Below, piece by piece: positions 31,982-46,900 of a DNA stretch of 64,000 bases. Position 1 is the stretch's first letter. Each line of letters begins with the position of its first letter. Location: positions 625,526 to 689,525 of the forward strand of contig NC_020177.2 in NCBI RefSeq assembly GCF_000224145.3, written 5' to 3'. The notes below the pieces were generated by a model. The model was not told where the DNA came from. It saw only the letters and a program-made list of their open reading frames with translations, and made no database searches. Position numbers and translations under genes: made by a program. The stretch is from Ciona intestinalis. Lineage: Eukaryota > Chordata > Ascidiacea > Phlebobranchia > Cionidae.

Positions 31982-34900
31982 CTAAACTTCTGTGCCGGAC
32001 TCGTCACCGTCAGCTCGTAAATTGTTGACGATTTGTAAATCTAAGTTCCGCTTTCTTTGTTTACAGTTGGGCAGCTTAACAACAACGTTGTTCTGCTTAG
32101 AAGATATAAGTGGAGCTGTAGAGTTTGTTTTGTTGTATATGCTAACCACTGGTTTGACGTTCGGTGTTGAATGCAAAAGATTCCTTGATTGTGGGTCACT
32201 GTTTCTCGAAGCGGGGTAATCCCCGTAGTCGACACTTAGTTTTTTCACTTTCATTTCAATATTATCCGCTTTTGAACTTTTCCTCCTTCTCATAACGACG
32301 CAACAGCAGAAAGTCGCCGTGAAAATGGCGACAGCGAGTCCTACTACCGACACAGCAGCAATAACAGCGACGTTTGGTCCACTGTCGAGTTGATTTTCAT
32401 CAAGAACAATAAATCTCATGTCCGTCCCATTATTACGCTGTCCATCATGCCAACCTGCGTGCAACATCTCGTTTGTGAGGCTATTTTCATTGGTTGGGCT
32501 GCTGCGTTTGTGACGTCCCACATAACGATTGTGACGTCCCATATTCAACATGGCGGACCTTCGAACACGGGGCAACGAATGTTCGGGACCGATTTGGAAC
32601 AAAACCTGAAACGCAAGGTAGAGGTTGGCTTTGGGAAACAAATATTTTAAATTCTGGAATCTTATTAGTAATTGCTTTGAAACTGAAATCATTTTGTTCC
32701 TTAACACAATATCTTATATCTTTGCGTGGCAATTCTATAAGTTATAACATGGGTGTTCAATTTGATACAGCTTGTGCTTACCATCTATGTAAGTTTACAT
32801 GCAACTGTATTTTAATATTTTCTGAATAGCTTACCAATCTGTTAGTAATCACTGGGTTGGGTCAATTTCCGTTTAGTGTCTTGGTATTTTGTTCCCCACC
32901 CACTAAAATACAATAGGGAGCATACCATATGCTTACCTGCATATACCACTGGTGGCCTGCCTCCACTTTGTAAAGCGAATCCACTTTGATGAGGAAACCA
33001 TCCACACCTGGGATGTCGGTCATTGAAGCAAACTCTGGTTTATCGGCCGCGAAATAAGCGTCGAATGGAACATCGTGGAAATAACGATCTTCTGAATCGC
33101 GATTCGAACGATCCTGTGTGAATAGTTGGTTTATTATATAACTCATGGTCACTGTTGAGTTATAACATGGGTTTTTTCTTATACACCAGACACATGGTGT
33201 ATTCATACACCTTATGGTCACTGTTGAGTTATAACATGGGTGTCTTCTTATACACCAGACACACATGGTGTATTCATACATCTCATGCTCACTGTTGAGT
33301 TATAACATGGGTGTCTTCTTATACACCAAACACACATGGTGTATTCATACACCTCATGGTCACTGTTGAGTTATAACATGGGTGTCTTCTTATACACCAG
33401 ACACATGGTGTATTCATACACCTTATGGTCACTGTTGAGTTATAACATGGGTGTCTTCTTATACACCAGACACATGGTGTATTCATACACCTCATGCTCA
33501 CTGTTGAGTTATAACATGGGTGTCTTCTTATACACCAAACACACATGGTGTATTCATACACTTCATGCTCACTGTTGAGTTATAACATGGGTGTCTTCTT
33601 ATACACCAAAGACACATGGTGTATTCATACACCTCATGCTCACTGTTGAGTTATAACATGGGTGTCTTCTTATACACCAAACACACATGGTGTATTCATA
33701 CACCTCATGGTCACTGTTGAGTTATAACATGGGTGTCTTCTTATACACCAGACACATGGTGTATTCATACACCTCATGCTCACTGTCGTGTTATAACTTG
33801 GGTGTCTTCTTATACACTATACACACATAGTTTATTCATACACCTCATGTTCATTGTTGACATGAGCTTCTGCTAACACACAGACACAAACACAGCACTT
33901 ACCAATATAAGGAATCTATGTTTAAGATGTTTGCTTGGTTCAATACATCCATACTGAGGTCCGTTATTAAACACAGTTCCAGTTGGATCAAACTTAGGAA
34001 TGTAACCATCTCTTCCCGTGCAAAGATAAACCTTCTCAAGTTGTAACTTGTAAGCACTTTTCAAATCTTGTGATGGAGTCCACAACACACGACCAAATAT
34101 GGTCTGACCTGGAATAACACAATAGTGTTAATGACATCATAAAAGCTGATTATGATGTAACGACTTGTGTTGAAATGAAAACATAAATCAAAAGCATGTA
34201 ATATACAGATGACTTTACACAACATAAATGTTACTTATATCTTGGAACATGATGTAAAAGCGCAAATTAATTAAAACAAACAAAGAAAAACCAAGCAACA
34301 AATCGATTGTCATTAAGTAGACGCTACAGTTATAAAAATAATATATAATACAGTCAACCCGCATAATCGGACCAGTTTGGCTTGGTCCCGACGTGGTCCG
34401 AATAAGCGGGGTTGACTGTAATTATAATAAATGTTATTTGTCTTTTTGATAAGGTTGAAAAGTTTGAAAAATATTAAAAACACAAGAACAGGATATAGCA
34501 ACAAAACTTACCTTTAGTAAATGCACCAGTATAATCATATTCCGTCATCTCTCGGTCGAAATCTTCAGGATTCATCATAAACACTTTATCATTGTTACAA
34601 AGTTGGAAGTTGGTTTCCAATGTATAAACAACAGGTACCGGTCGGTTGGTTTGTTGGAACATTATGGGAATCTTAAATCTAAAGTAAAGATTTAGATTAA
34701 ATATAAACCAAAAAAGCAAATTAATTCAGCGAAGTTATGTAACAAATTGTATTGGACAGGCAAGTTGTAAATTTATTTGAGCGCTGTGGCACTGTGGTTA
34801 GCCTGCTTGTATCTAGCCCAGGGTTATGGGTTTGAGGCTCAACGCTGGTACTATTGTGGGCATATATATCTTTGGGCAAGAAAGTGGTTCTTAATAGGTT

Positions 34901-37900
34901 GTCTTAATCAGCCATACAAATGCTGTAACAAACTCAAAACATATTTTCACTTACAACAAAAATCTGAAACTCATAAGCGAACACAAGGTGAATGAAACAG
35001 AACACCCGTGTTTTAACGACTGCCATCAATCATTTAAGGATAAACAAGCTACATTCAGTTATAGAGTTTTCTAGAACAATTATTTCTTTCATCAACATTA
35101 CACCAAAGCCTTACTTCACTGGTGAATAAGCTGTGCATTGCAATCCACTTGGTGGGGTAGGTCTCCACTTTTTGGTCTGCGACACCGTGCATGGTATGAT
35201 TTCTATGGTGTATTCACCGCTGTAGTCCTTCCTACTGTAAGTGCTGACAGCTCTCCATAGTTGATAAGGTGAGTCGAATGTATTCTCACTCCAAGTGTTG
35301 GTAAGCGTGAACTCAACATTCATCCCTGTAGGTGCGACAACTCTTGATGTCTGAGGGAAAACATTGGTTAGGGTTGGATTTTTCATTAGTTTTTGTTGAA
35401 ATATTTATTTGTGAACTATTTAGAATTATTCTTGAAGTCTGGGGTGAACAGTGGGGTTTTATTTTTTATACTTTACTATGAAATATGAAACTCGGAGAAA
35501 CTGAAGTTTAGGAAACGAAAAAATAAAGGTATTTTGGGTATATACAGTCAATGTGACAGCTTTGATAGATTTTTAGAGAACTCACAATGATAAAATTCGA
35601 GTATCTAAATACTAAAGCAGTTTAAATATAAACTAACTTTTTGCTTTTGATTTGACAGTTAACAAAGTACGCAAATATTATCTACACACACAATATAACA
35701 TAGATATCATATACAAACTCACCCGATCAGGTAAAGTCCGATGGTTCTTGACGAATAATCCTCGAAACAAACCGTGAGTCTTGAATTGAATCTCAAGTTT
35801 CCCGTCATCTTGTAATTTCAACCGAAGTATTTGAACTCGTCCCTTCAACACACCATCCGTTTGAATGCCTGTGAACATAGAAATCTTGATTATAAAACAG
35901 CAAATTTAATATATATTTTTTTTAATTTGCAGGTAAACTGCAATATTGCCACTTTTAGACCTTCAAATTACAAACTTTTTTAATCATTGTTTATTATTCT
36001 TTGGAAAAGCAAATATTTTTACCAAAAGTGTTTTATTTTTACTAATGGTCGTTTTGACACTTATATATACATTGTAGTCAGCCTTATACAATTACACTAA
36101 ATTGTATACACAGTATATATAACTCTACCAAAAACTCAAGCACTCCATATAAAAATATAAACATTCGAGTTTAAAAAAGTACCACCACAATAAAAATGTT
36201 TCCACGCAAGTTGTATGCAACACATCCTTACCTGCTCTGAACACTACGTTGCTGTATTGGAATGAGAATTGCATCTCAGTATGATGGTCTAACGCTCCCC
36301 AACCACGAGGTGCCGTCACATATACATATGATACGTATAAAGGAACCGAGACAGTGACTTGTGACATGGCTGCATCTCTTCTCTGTGGGTGTATGTATTT
36401 TTAAAGTCTAAATCACATGTGTGTTATATATATATAAAATATTAAAAAGTTGTTCAAAAAATTAAAAAAAACAAAATAAGAAAGCTTAGTTATTTATTAT
36501 TCTCTAGAATAATGGACGCACTTCTAATAAAAGACTACATTTATTCCACCACTAAGCATTTGTTCACTCACCTGAAAATCTTGTTCCAACTGTCCATTAC
36601 AAAAATCAATGAGTTCATTCATATGATAGTAAGTATCAAACTGCCAGATGCAACTTTTCAGGTTAAGAAACTTGTAAAGATCAATTGATTTTGATTCACG
36701 AACATTTGGATCGAATTGGTAAGGCTTGTCATACCCAGGTCCTAACGATAATTTGGAGAAATCTGTTTTGGTGATGAAACCAAGATCTGAAGAGAAAAAG
36801 AAAATTTTAAACTAAATTAGATTTCAAACACCTTACATTCAATGTCGGGTTTAAATACTTTTTAATAATTTTGTCGCTGTTTAGTGTCATTTACCTTAAA
36901 TAAGATGACTTATAGAGAACGTTAAAATGCCACTACACATATATATATACCAGAAGATGTATTTTGGAAAACCAGTTTAACATTCTGACAGCAACAGCTT
37001 CTACAATAATCATATTATTCATTATTACTTACTTGTCCCAATACCCGCGTTCAATGCTTCCACACTTGTTGAATTATTCTGTTTGTCAGAATACATGAGA
37101 TTTGAACATACATGTTGTTGTCTATCGATGGAACGAGATAGAAGCAATCTCAAGTTAGATATAGGCATTGTTGAAATAAGTGGTAACCTTCCATCTTGAT
37201 GAGGTATCTTAACCTGTATTGTGAATAAATGAATGCATGAATGTAACATATTTATCCTTGAATAGCAGGGCAACAACAGTCGTTATAATATCAGTGTTCT
37301 GTTCCATACAGCTTGTGTCTGCTTACAAGTTACCATGTGTGTGAGTTTTAAAATGATTTTTCTCTTTTTGTAATGAATGACATATGACTGAAAATTTATA
37401 AAGCAGTCAAGCTAATATAAAGTAAACAACCCTAAAATATTCTTAAATATTTTTCCAAAATCAAAAAATTGAAATGTTTTTGCTGCAACTTTAATTCTCA
37501 CCGAGACATGAATAGTGTTTGGGTGTTCCTCATCGGTAGGCGGGAGGTATCGAAGGTTTGCGATAAAACTTTGAGCTTGGAATCCTCTTTCAGACCCAGC
37601 CACTATCGGGTTATGACACAACCCACTGTCGGTTGCTATGGTTACCACGTTACTACGTAAGGGAGTTCCCCCAGTGTGTGTGACATCATCAACTGCTTGT
37701 GCGACGCAACGTATATGGAATCTGAATTGTTGCATCAAAATTATTTTCGTGTATTTAAATTTTTAAATTAAAATGTTAAAATTATTTTTATATATTTAAC
37801 TTCTAACGCATAATATGTTTAATTTCTAAAATTTTTTTTAGGCATTCAATTTCCAATCAAACAGTATCTGTTGTGCCATAATATTGTTTTAACTTCTTTA

Positions 37901-40900
37901 AGTTTATATATTACAGTGAAAACAAATAAAGAATTAACGCATCGGTTTAAGCAACCTATGACCACTTTAGCCATAACTCCATTACTAACAATAAAACAAT
38001 CATAAGATGTGATGCATAACATTACAACCAACTCCATAAACCTAACTATCCGCACCTTCTTCCAAAATAAATGCTGTCCAATACTTTGGTGTTGACGCTT
38101 GTGAACGGCGTGCTGTCTGTCACAGTTTCGAATGGAGGAGAACCCCCTTCTTGTTCTGTTGGCATGGCAACCTGAAATTTATATTTTGTTATCATTATCA
38201 TTAAAATTATCTTACTGCATTGCTAATAAAGACATCTATAAAAATACCAAGATGTTCATTATGGGCGATCACATGAAGGATTACCATTTTTGAAATAACG
38301 TCATAAAAATTAATGCATTAGATTTTATTATTTTGCATTTATTTACCAAGAAGTTACTTACAACTATGATTTGTATGGAAAAATTGTTTTGCCTTTTTTC
38401 AATTTCACAAGTTCATCTCACGGTAAGGTAGAAAACCGTTTTAGTGGTGTTTATATAAACACTCTTATATCATTCTATGCATGGTTTATTTAAAGGTAAT
38501 GCCTTTAATTTACAAAAATATAATCCAAGTCTTCTTTAACAAAAGGAGCCAATAACTCACCTCCCAACTAAACTTAATAGCAGATGAATTAATGGCGGCC
38601 TCCTCACACAAACTTTGTGTGTCAACATAGTTGGGGTACTTGGGATCACATGGGGTCACACATATCAAGGGGTAGCCTGGGGAGGGTGGGGTCTCTAATC
38701 CAACTGCCACATCATCATAGTGAAGCAATGAGACCTGGGTACATAATTACTGTATTATATAGAAATCTTTTCGAATACCATAGTAAAGATAATATTATTT
38801 AAAGAATGAAGAGAAGGGAATCAACTGCAAATTGATGGTCACTTAAACCATGATATGAGTAAAAGGTGTGGGAAAAGCGTGTCTGTTGCACCTAAAATAT
38901 GGTAAATTCACATTTAGTTGTGAAAATTTAATAAGGTTTGAAGACACAGCATCAACAATAATGAATATTTATCCATGGTTGCCACTTTCATGCTCACAGC
39001 CTATTGCAATGTGTGGATAAACAGACATGACTTTTAGTTGGTTAGGTACAGTTGAGAATTGAGATAGTAGTTTACTAATAGGTACTACTAACTACTTTTG
39101 AACCAATACAAATAATATGCATTGAGGTCTCCCTACAGATACATCAGTAGATTAACATGTGGATATATAACAATCAACTCACAACAACAGGGGTTGATGG
39201 AAGGACAAGACTTCCAGCAGCATCTTTATCAAGGATGGTGATTGTTGTTTGGGAAGTTTTACCAAGAATCGCATTCACAGGTTCGTGAGGTCCCAGCACG
39301 ATGAGGAAAGTTTCCTGCCACTCGGTGTCGATGTTGGGCAGAATGTTTACCTAGAATATAAACCTTATGCTCACTGTTGAGTTATAACATAGGCGTCTTC
39401 TTATACACCTCATGCTCACTGTCGAGTATCACATGGGTGACATCTTATACACCAAACACACATTTTGTATTCATACACCTCATGCTCACTGCAGAGTTAT
39501 AACATGAGTGTCTTCTTATACACCAGACACACATGGTGTATTCATACACCTCATGCTCACTGCAGAGTTATAACACGGGTGTCTTCTTATACACCAGACA
39601 CACATGGTGTGTTCATACACCTCATGCTCACTGTCAAGTTATAACATGGGTGTCTTCTTATACACCAAACACACATTTTGTATTCATACACCTCATGCTC
39701 ACTGCAGAGTTATAACATGGGTGTCTTCTTATACTCCAGACACACATGGTGTATTCATACACCTCATGCTCACTGTCGAGTTATAACACGGGTGTCTTCT
39801 TATACACCAGACACACATGGTGTGTTCATACACCTCATGCTCACTGTCAAGTTATAACATGGGTGTCTTCTTATACACCAGACACACATGGTGTATTCAT
39901 ACACCTCATGCTCACTGCAGAGTTATAACATGGGTGTCTTCTTATACTCCAGACACACATGGTGTGTTCATACAACTCATGCTCACTGTCAAGTTATAAC
40001 ACACACAACACAAACCTTAAACGTCAACCTAGTCTGTCCGGGTTGGAATCTGAGCATCCGACTTTTTGGTTCGTAATCGGAGCCGGATTTTGCCGAGCCA
40101 TCTCTGGTGCTGCATCGAACCTTCGAGAAAGTTTCACATGTTAAAAAGTGTATATAACCTTTGACATATAATTGAAGGATAAATATGGCACCTATTTAAA
40201 GAATTTATATGAAAACTCTGGCGCATGTCATTGACTTACTTTACTTATTTCACTTGCATCTCCACTTCTTATAACAGTCACTGATAATTGTCGGCGTGCT
40301 TCAACGGAGTCTGGTTCTCGGATTGAATATTCCGCTCGTTCAAACTCAATGGTCGGAGCTGGTAGAGGTGTTGTGTTAATAATAAAAAAGAAATCTTAAG
40401 CTGGGAAATAAATTAAGTTATCAGTAGCCATTATAACATTTTGGCTGAAAGATTTATTGCAAACACTATAAGTTTGAAATAACCAAAGTGTGTTTGTACT
40501 CGGAAGTAAATGGTTGTTATTCAAATAGAAGATACAACACAGTATAACAATTATTGCAATTTGCGAATGGATTGTCTCTAACTTAGTTAAACAAAGACGA
40601 AGATAATTTTAGGTAAATCAACTGTGGCCTAAATCTTAGGTCTCTACTATGACCAGGCTGATGTAAAACAGAAACCAACCAACTTCACTCACCATCTTCA
40701 TTGTTAACAATGGTGACCAACACCTGATCTCGGTCCCCTACTCTTGCCCCGTACCACTCGTCACCAGAGGCGCTAGCAAGCTTGATACGAAATTGTTCAC
40801 TTGATTCAAAGATTCCATTATCAATTATTGTGACATTACAAAAAGCAACCTGAATAAATTGTTGCATCGTAATAGTTTGAGGTTTACAAGATTAGATCAA

Positions 40901-43900
40901 GCAAGTAATGTTTCTTGCATCAAATTTTACAATGTAAAATATTATTGCGATATTACATTTAGTCCAAAAGAGATTATTTGTTTGTAATCTACCATCGCAG
41001 AATCAACGATCACAAACAAAAAAATACCAGAAGAACTTTCAGATTTGGAATATCTGTTGCAGTAACGGCATATATATATATTATATATATATATAACAAT
41101 CACAATAAAACATTGAACTCAGCTGTGTTGAGCACTAGACACTTTTCAAATATTTACCAAGTGACTTGTAGGGTTAAAAAAAATAAAACTTAAAAAAAAT
41201 ACATAAATTATTTAAATATGAAAATTAATTCTCACTGTTTGTCCGGGATTGAAATAAACACGCGATGTTTCAGTCAGCGAACGCTCAACAAAATCTTCTT
41301 CCACAACAGCCGTGCTTTGTCGAGTATAACAGATCACTGATGTTCCGCTACTGATGTCGCCCGTGCGTTGGATCTTCACCGAAACAACTCCTGATGTTTC
41401 TTCAACCTCCACAGATGACTCAATGAATTGCATCAACGGAACTGGGAGGAAAAAGATGGTCATTAAAATAAAAGTTTTTAAATTAAGAAAAAAATAACAG
41501 CATTACACTTCATGATATATTGTGGATGTGATGGGTAAAAGTTGAATGAACTATTTTAGCTTATTTATGTGACTGATTATTTAATGCAACTATAATTTAC
41601 TTAAGTAGGCTTTGAACTCAGAGCCCCAAAGTTTAAGTCATAATAAACACGTACCATCCTCAATTGTATCATTCAATACAACAACAGCTTCATCGGGCTT
41701 GATGAGTTGTGCCTTCTGGACGGAGTTAAGGAAAACAATAAATGTCTCATTTCCTTCCACTGTAGGGCGCTGTTGATCATCTAGGATGGTTAGGCTGCAT
41801 ATCTAAAGGGGAGGAAATAATTTTAATCTACAGTTTAGGTTGACAGATATACAGAGTATTGTAAGACTTTGATAATCTTGGGGAATGGATAGGAAAGAAA
41901 CTAACAGTGTTTTTGGGTCAAATTGATAAATACATGTTAAACCAGAATTCTCCTCAGCCTACTTAGTACTTTACATACTTTGACAGTCTCTTCTGAACGA
42001 AAAGTTATTTTTGTTGATGTTGCCACAAAATCTTCGCCAGCAATGGCAGAAGGTGGGTTATTTTCTTTGGTTGAACACCATACGTCGGTGGGCTGGGACA
42101 AATCTGTGCCTTGTCGATGTACCTAAGGTGGAACGAATATGTGATTTTAATGGTTGGACACTTTGTAGTAAATTATGGACTTGGTTTAACAGTTTTATAT
42201 TTCAGGCTTTTATATAAATTGTTTTTTTTTGGTTAAATATTTTGCTTTTTTTGCAGTCACATTCACAGAATTCCTTTTATGTATCCTAATTCCCTGGGTT
42301 CATGATCATTTGTTATTTACTGCATTTTTATTATTTACTATAAATGTACTACTGCTCGAAAGAAAAAAAATCCATTATAAACAGAAAGAAAGACTTAAAG
42401 TCACAAGATTTTATTGAAAGTAAAACTTACAGGGATGTCAACCGTTCCTGAATTTTCTTGGAAAACAAATCTACGATTAGTTAAGAAGATGCTGGGAGCA
42501 TCATTTGGTCCCGTGATTGTAACTGTTGCCTGGAAAGATTGTGGGGGGGGTGGTTAGTGATGTTTAAGAGAAAGTCTACCATACAATATTATCACAGTAA
42601 CAACAGTATTAACTACATACATTTATTTGTTTTGTGAATCTGACAGGCACTTAGGTAATGTTTATGCACGTAGACGTAACAAGTTAGTAAAGGGCTAACT
42701 CTAACCACACCCATTTTAATAGAATGCGACAGCAAATATTACTTTTAAAGTGCATGAAAATCATTTACAAAGCTACACGGGTGTTATTTTATATACATAC
42801 ACGAGGTGTACAAATCAGAACACCTGTGTTATACCGATTGATGTTGCCGACCACACCAGAATAAATTTTTACATTCATGAAAGCACATATTTATATTATT
42901 TCTATACTCACCACATCGCTGTTTCCAATTTGTGCTCCATCCGACACACCAGCGAGATGGACGGTGAATTCTTCCGATAGTTCATACACGCTGTCATCTA
43001 TGATCTTTATGTCACACGTTACCGTGGAAACCCCTGGGTTTTAAAAATTGATATATTCAGGAATGTTTGCGAGAATGAACCTTAAAATTCCTGGTACAAG
43101 CAAAGTTGTAGGAGTCACTATGTTTGTTTTATGCATTGTTCAATCTTTAATTACAGCTTAATCAAATATTTGAATAAATTGATTCATAAAATTATTCATT
43201 AAGTTTTCCTGTGTTTCTAAACTTGTAAATAATTTCAGCAGCTTTTAAATAAGCAACCTAGCCGCAGAATCATGAAATTAACATAAAAAGCTTACTAGCT
43301 TCAAAGTTTATAACATAGAAATCTTACCTGGTTCAAAAGTCACCAAACTCTCGCCAGAATTTCTCTCCCTACTTTTATAATCGGAGCCCGATTCGATCCT
43401 TCCGTGACTTGATCCTGTTGCTGTTACTGATTGAGTGAAACAGATCACGGTCACTGGTTTGTCCACATCACCTGGGGAAGATTATCTTGTTAATATTGGA
43501 AGTTTATAAAAAGTCATGTTTTTTATTCCACTCTACATTGATATGGTCAAATAATGTTGGTAACTGTTATATTTTTAACATATTTACATAATTAATATTC
43601 GATTCTCTAAATACAGTAACAGGTTAATAAAAACAGCGAAGAGAGGGAAAATAGCATTAAAAAAACAGTTGTTAAAAATATGTAAAAGTAAAATACCAAA
43701 ATGTACTTAAGTGAAAGTGTCAAAAAAAAGCATGCCTGCTAAACCCAATACATTATAAATTGACTCATATTTATTAATATGCAATGTTAGGTCATAGACA
43801 TAACAGACACACCTGTTCGTTTGATTGGAATATAAACATGGCTGTCTCTCTCCTCAGTTGTGTATTGTGTTTCAACAAACTGCAATGTTGGTTTGTCTAA

Positions 43901-46900
43901 CTCATCAGTTACAAACACTGAGGTCCGTGTAATATCACCTGTCACGACAATATCATGGAAATTATTAGATTTCTATGTTATTTCAGTCGTGGTTGATTGC
44001 TTGCATATAAAATTCCATAAATGTTATGTTTATGTATCCACTCAAGCGTGGCACTATTAAAATGCAGCCAAGTATATAATATTTCTATAAATGCTATTCA
44101 TGGCTTTGTGAGGATAAATAGGAATTATTAAACATTTATTTCCGGTGTTGACATTGGAGGATATTTAACTTTGAATATATATGCATTGTTGCTTCACAAT
44201 CCAAATTGTTCACATTTTTTACGCTGCTTTTCCATATTTTTAATCCATATTTTTAAATTTAGGAGATAGACTTAGACTTTTTGTAAAAATGCCAATCCAC
44301 TTACCAAGCAATGCATAAGTTGGCATTGTGAGCTCAACTGTAAAACTTTCCATCCCTTCATACGTCGTGTCATCGTTTAGTTGAACGCTGCAAACTTTCT
44401 CAGATTCATGTTCGTCAAATTGAACCTGGATTGATCAAAAGTTTGTAAATCAGTTCTGATAATAAATGGACCAAATTAAATATGAATTAGAAACAGTGGT
44501 ACTATAACAACTCTTGTTGTTTCCAAACATACTGTTTGGTTAATTAAAAACCAAAAACTGTAAAAGACCAAAGATATTTCTCATTTGATGGAACAGGGTC
44601 GCTATGAGTGTTGTTGTGTCTTCGAGGTCCACAAACCATGAAAGGTTTATTAACTATGGTTTAAATACTGGTATCTCAATCTTACACCACCTCAAGTAGG
44701 ACTTGAACCATAAACCTTTAGGTTTTTAAACCACATACCTGGCCACCATGTTCAATATAATCAACCTGCCCAACACTTGATCCACCAATATTTGCTGAGG
44801 TAGCAGTTCCATGTTCAGTTCGGCACAACACGATGGCGTATTGGTTCAAATTACCTTTCCGGACAACTGTAATGTCTATCTGACCAGCTTCTTCATTTAC
44901 CTGAAGAAGTGATTGAATGATTGTAACTTGTTTATCTGTGACAAGCGTTACAACACGGGTGTTTTGTTGCATACACCCTGTTCCCGCTTATCAGTTACCG
45001 CATTCAGTAGTTGAAACTATGGATATAAACACAAAAATACAACTCACTGTGTAATTTGAATGTTCAAATGAGATGATGCTCCATCTAATATTAAAGGTGT
45101 TTCCAGTTACCACGTTTGGAAGTGAATCTCGAACATTAAACATGAACGAGTCTCGTGTTGTTCCGCTTGATTGGTCGAGCAAAACATATCGAATCAAACC
45201 TGAGTTTATGTCAGCTGCAAAAAATAAAAGATGATAAATCATATGCCCGCCGTCGAGTTATACACCTCATGCTTGCTGCCCAGTTATAACATAGATGTCT
45301 TCTTATACACCAGACACACATGGTGTATACATACACCCCATGCTCACTGTCAAGTTATAACATGGGTGTCTTCGTATACACCAGACACACATGGTGTATT
45401 CATACACCTAATGCTCACTGTCGAACAATAACATGGGTGTCTTCTTATACACCAGACACACATGGTGTATTCTTACACCTCATGTTCACTGTGGAGTTAT
45501 AACATGAGTGTCTTCTTATACACCAGACACACATGGTGTATTTGTACACCTCATGTTCACTGTGGAGTTATAACATGAGTGTCTTCTTATACACCAGACA
45601 CACATGGTGTATTTGTACACCTCATGTTCACTGTGGAGTTATAACATGGGTGTCTTCTTATACACCAGACACACATGGTATATTCATACACTTCATGCTC
45701 ACTGTCGAGTTATAACATGGGTGTCAAGTTATAACATGACCTCTTATACACAAAATACACATGGTGTATTCATACACCATTCAATACAGCACAGATCACA
45801 TAATCTTACAAAATTAAGTAACCACCGTGAGCCTTGAACCTAGCACTTCCATACCTTGTGTAAAGGAGTCAATCTGAATTCCTGAATTGATTGTCGATTC
45901 TAGACGCCCATGTCTTGGTGTTGAGGTAATATGGTACGTAATGAGGTCTGTATCGGTGTCTATATCCTCTGTGAGCAATGAATGTCTGGTAATGTCCCCA
46001 ATCGCCTGAAAAATATAAACATTATAAACATCTGGCCGCTTACAAAACTTTACAAACAAAGTGAAAAGGTCATATGAGATTTCAAAATTAGTCTAAAAAT
46101 AATAAAACCAATACAAAACAAGCCACAGAGACAAATCAAAGTTGTCCAAAAATGCTGTTGAACATTCACATTCTATTTGCATACCTGGTTTAACTTAGAT
46201 AGATGTAAAGTTATCATAAACATTCTATCCTCATGCAAGCTTACATTATGTCAGTAAAAAAGCACCAATATATCATATCCGTAGCCTATTTATAAACAAT
46301 TATATAAAACATTATGTCTTATATATAATTAATTTTATATACAATATTATGCCTTAGTGTATAAATCTTGGAATTCCTAAATGTCTATTTTTATGTCTGG
46401 TAATAATTAATAACAGCAGACTTATATATTACCTGGCCGTCTCTAAACTCGAGATGATTTAAACCAAGGTTTGTGATGAGACGAGGTGTTCCGTCATCAA
46501 CTGGAACGATTTCTATCCTAAACACCTGTGGATGTGTAAGTTGTGTTTAGGATTGTTCGGTATATTTAGCAGTTAATATCTATTTCTTCGGTCTTATTCT
46601 TTAGTGGTTGATCTTCTTTATGTCAAAATATGTTTTGCATGATCCATATAACCAAGCAACCCACCTGTTCCTGGTTTGTTGTAATTAAATCATCTTCTTC
46701 TCTTATTTTAAAATGATCATTTGTTCCATCCATTACCACAATGGAGAAGCTGAAAACAATTTAAATTTATATTAACTTTTTTGAAATACTGCTTTATTAA
46801 TGCCATCGCTGTGGGGGTGCGAGGTGTATGAAACAGAACACCCGTGCTATGAAGACTGTTGTTGCCCTGCCTTGTCAGAATAAATAAGTTACATTCATTC

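Larger units (their letters stand above)
31982..38734 (-). other. FRAS1 conserved C-terminal ectodomain, membrane span and GTEV tail
   Basis: Exons 38734-38561, 38171-38056, 37721-37502, 37213-37033, 36786-36572, 36382-36232, 35868-35723, 35350-35115, 34678-34512, 34108-33903, 33113-32937, 32605-31982. The ectodomain has CVTPCDPKYPNY, SNVVTIATDSG, QHVCSNLMYSD and NLKSCIWQFDTYY, shared with vertebrate FRAS1. The last exon (207 codons) has a basic stretch LPRVRRSAMLNMGR that could be protease-cleaved. The membrane helix AVIAAVSVVGLAVAIFTATF is followed by CCCVVMRRRKSS as stop-transfer. A tail of about 100 residues ends LRADGDESGTEV. T-x-V at the end is a class I PDZ ligand; vertebrate FRAS1 binds GRIP1 PDZ domains through its C-terminus. 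Confidence 0.92.

Noticed and set aside
33140..33860. CRISPR-like array of regular repeats
   Set aside because: Units are contiguous and similar along their full length with no unique spacers, and the DNA is from an animal.
41070..41095. TA dinucleotide run as an origin or regulatory site
   Set aside because: An ordinary microsatellite in a FRAS1 intron; similar short TA runs occur elsewhere in this AT-rich DNA.
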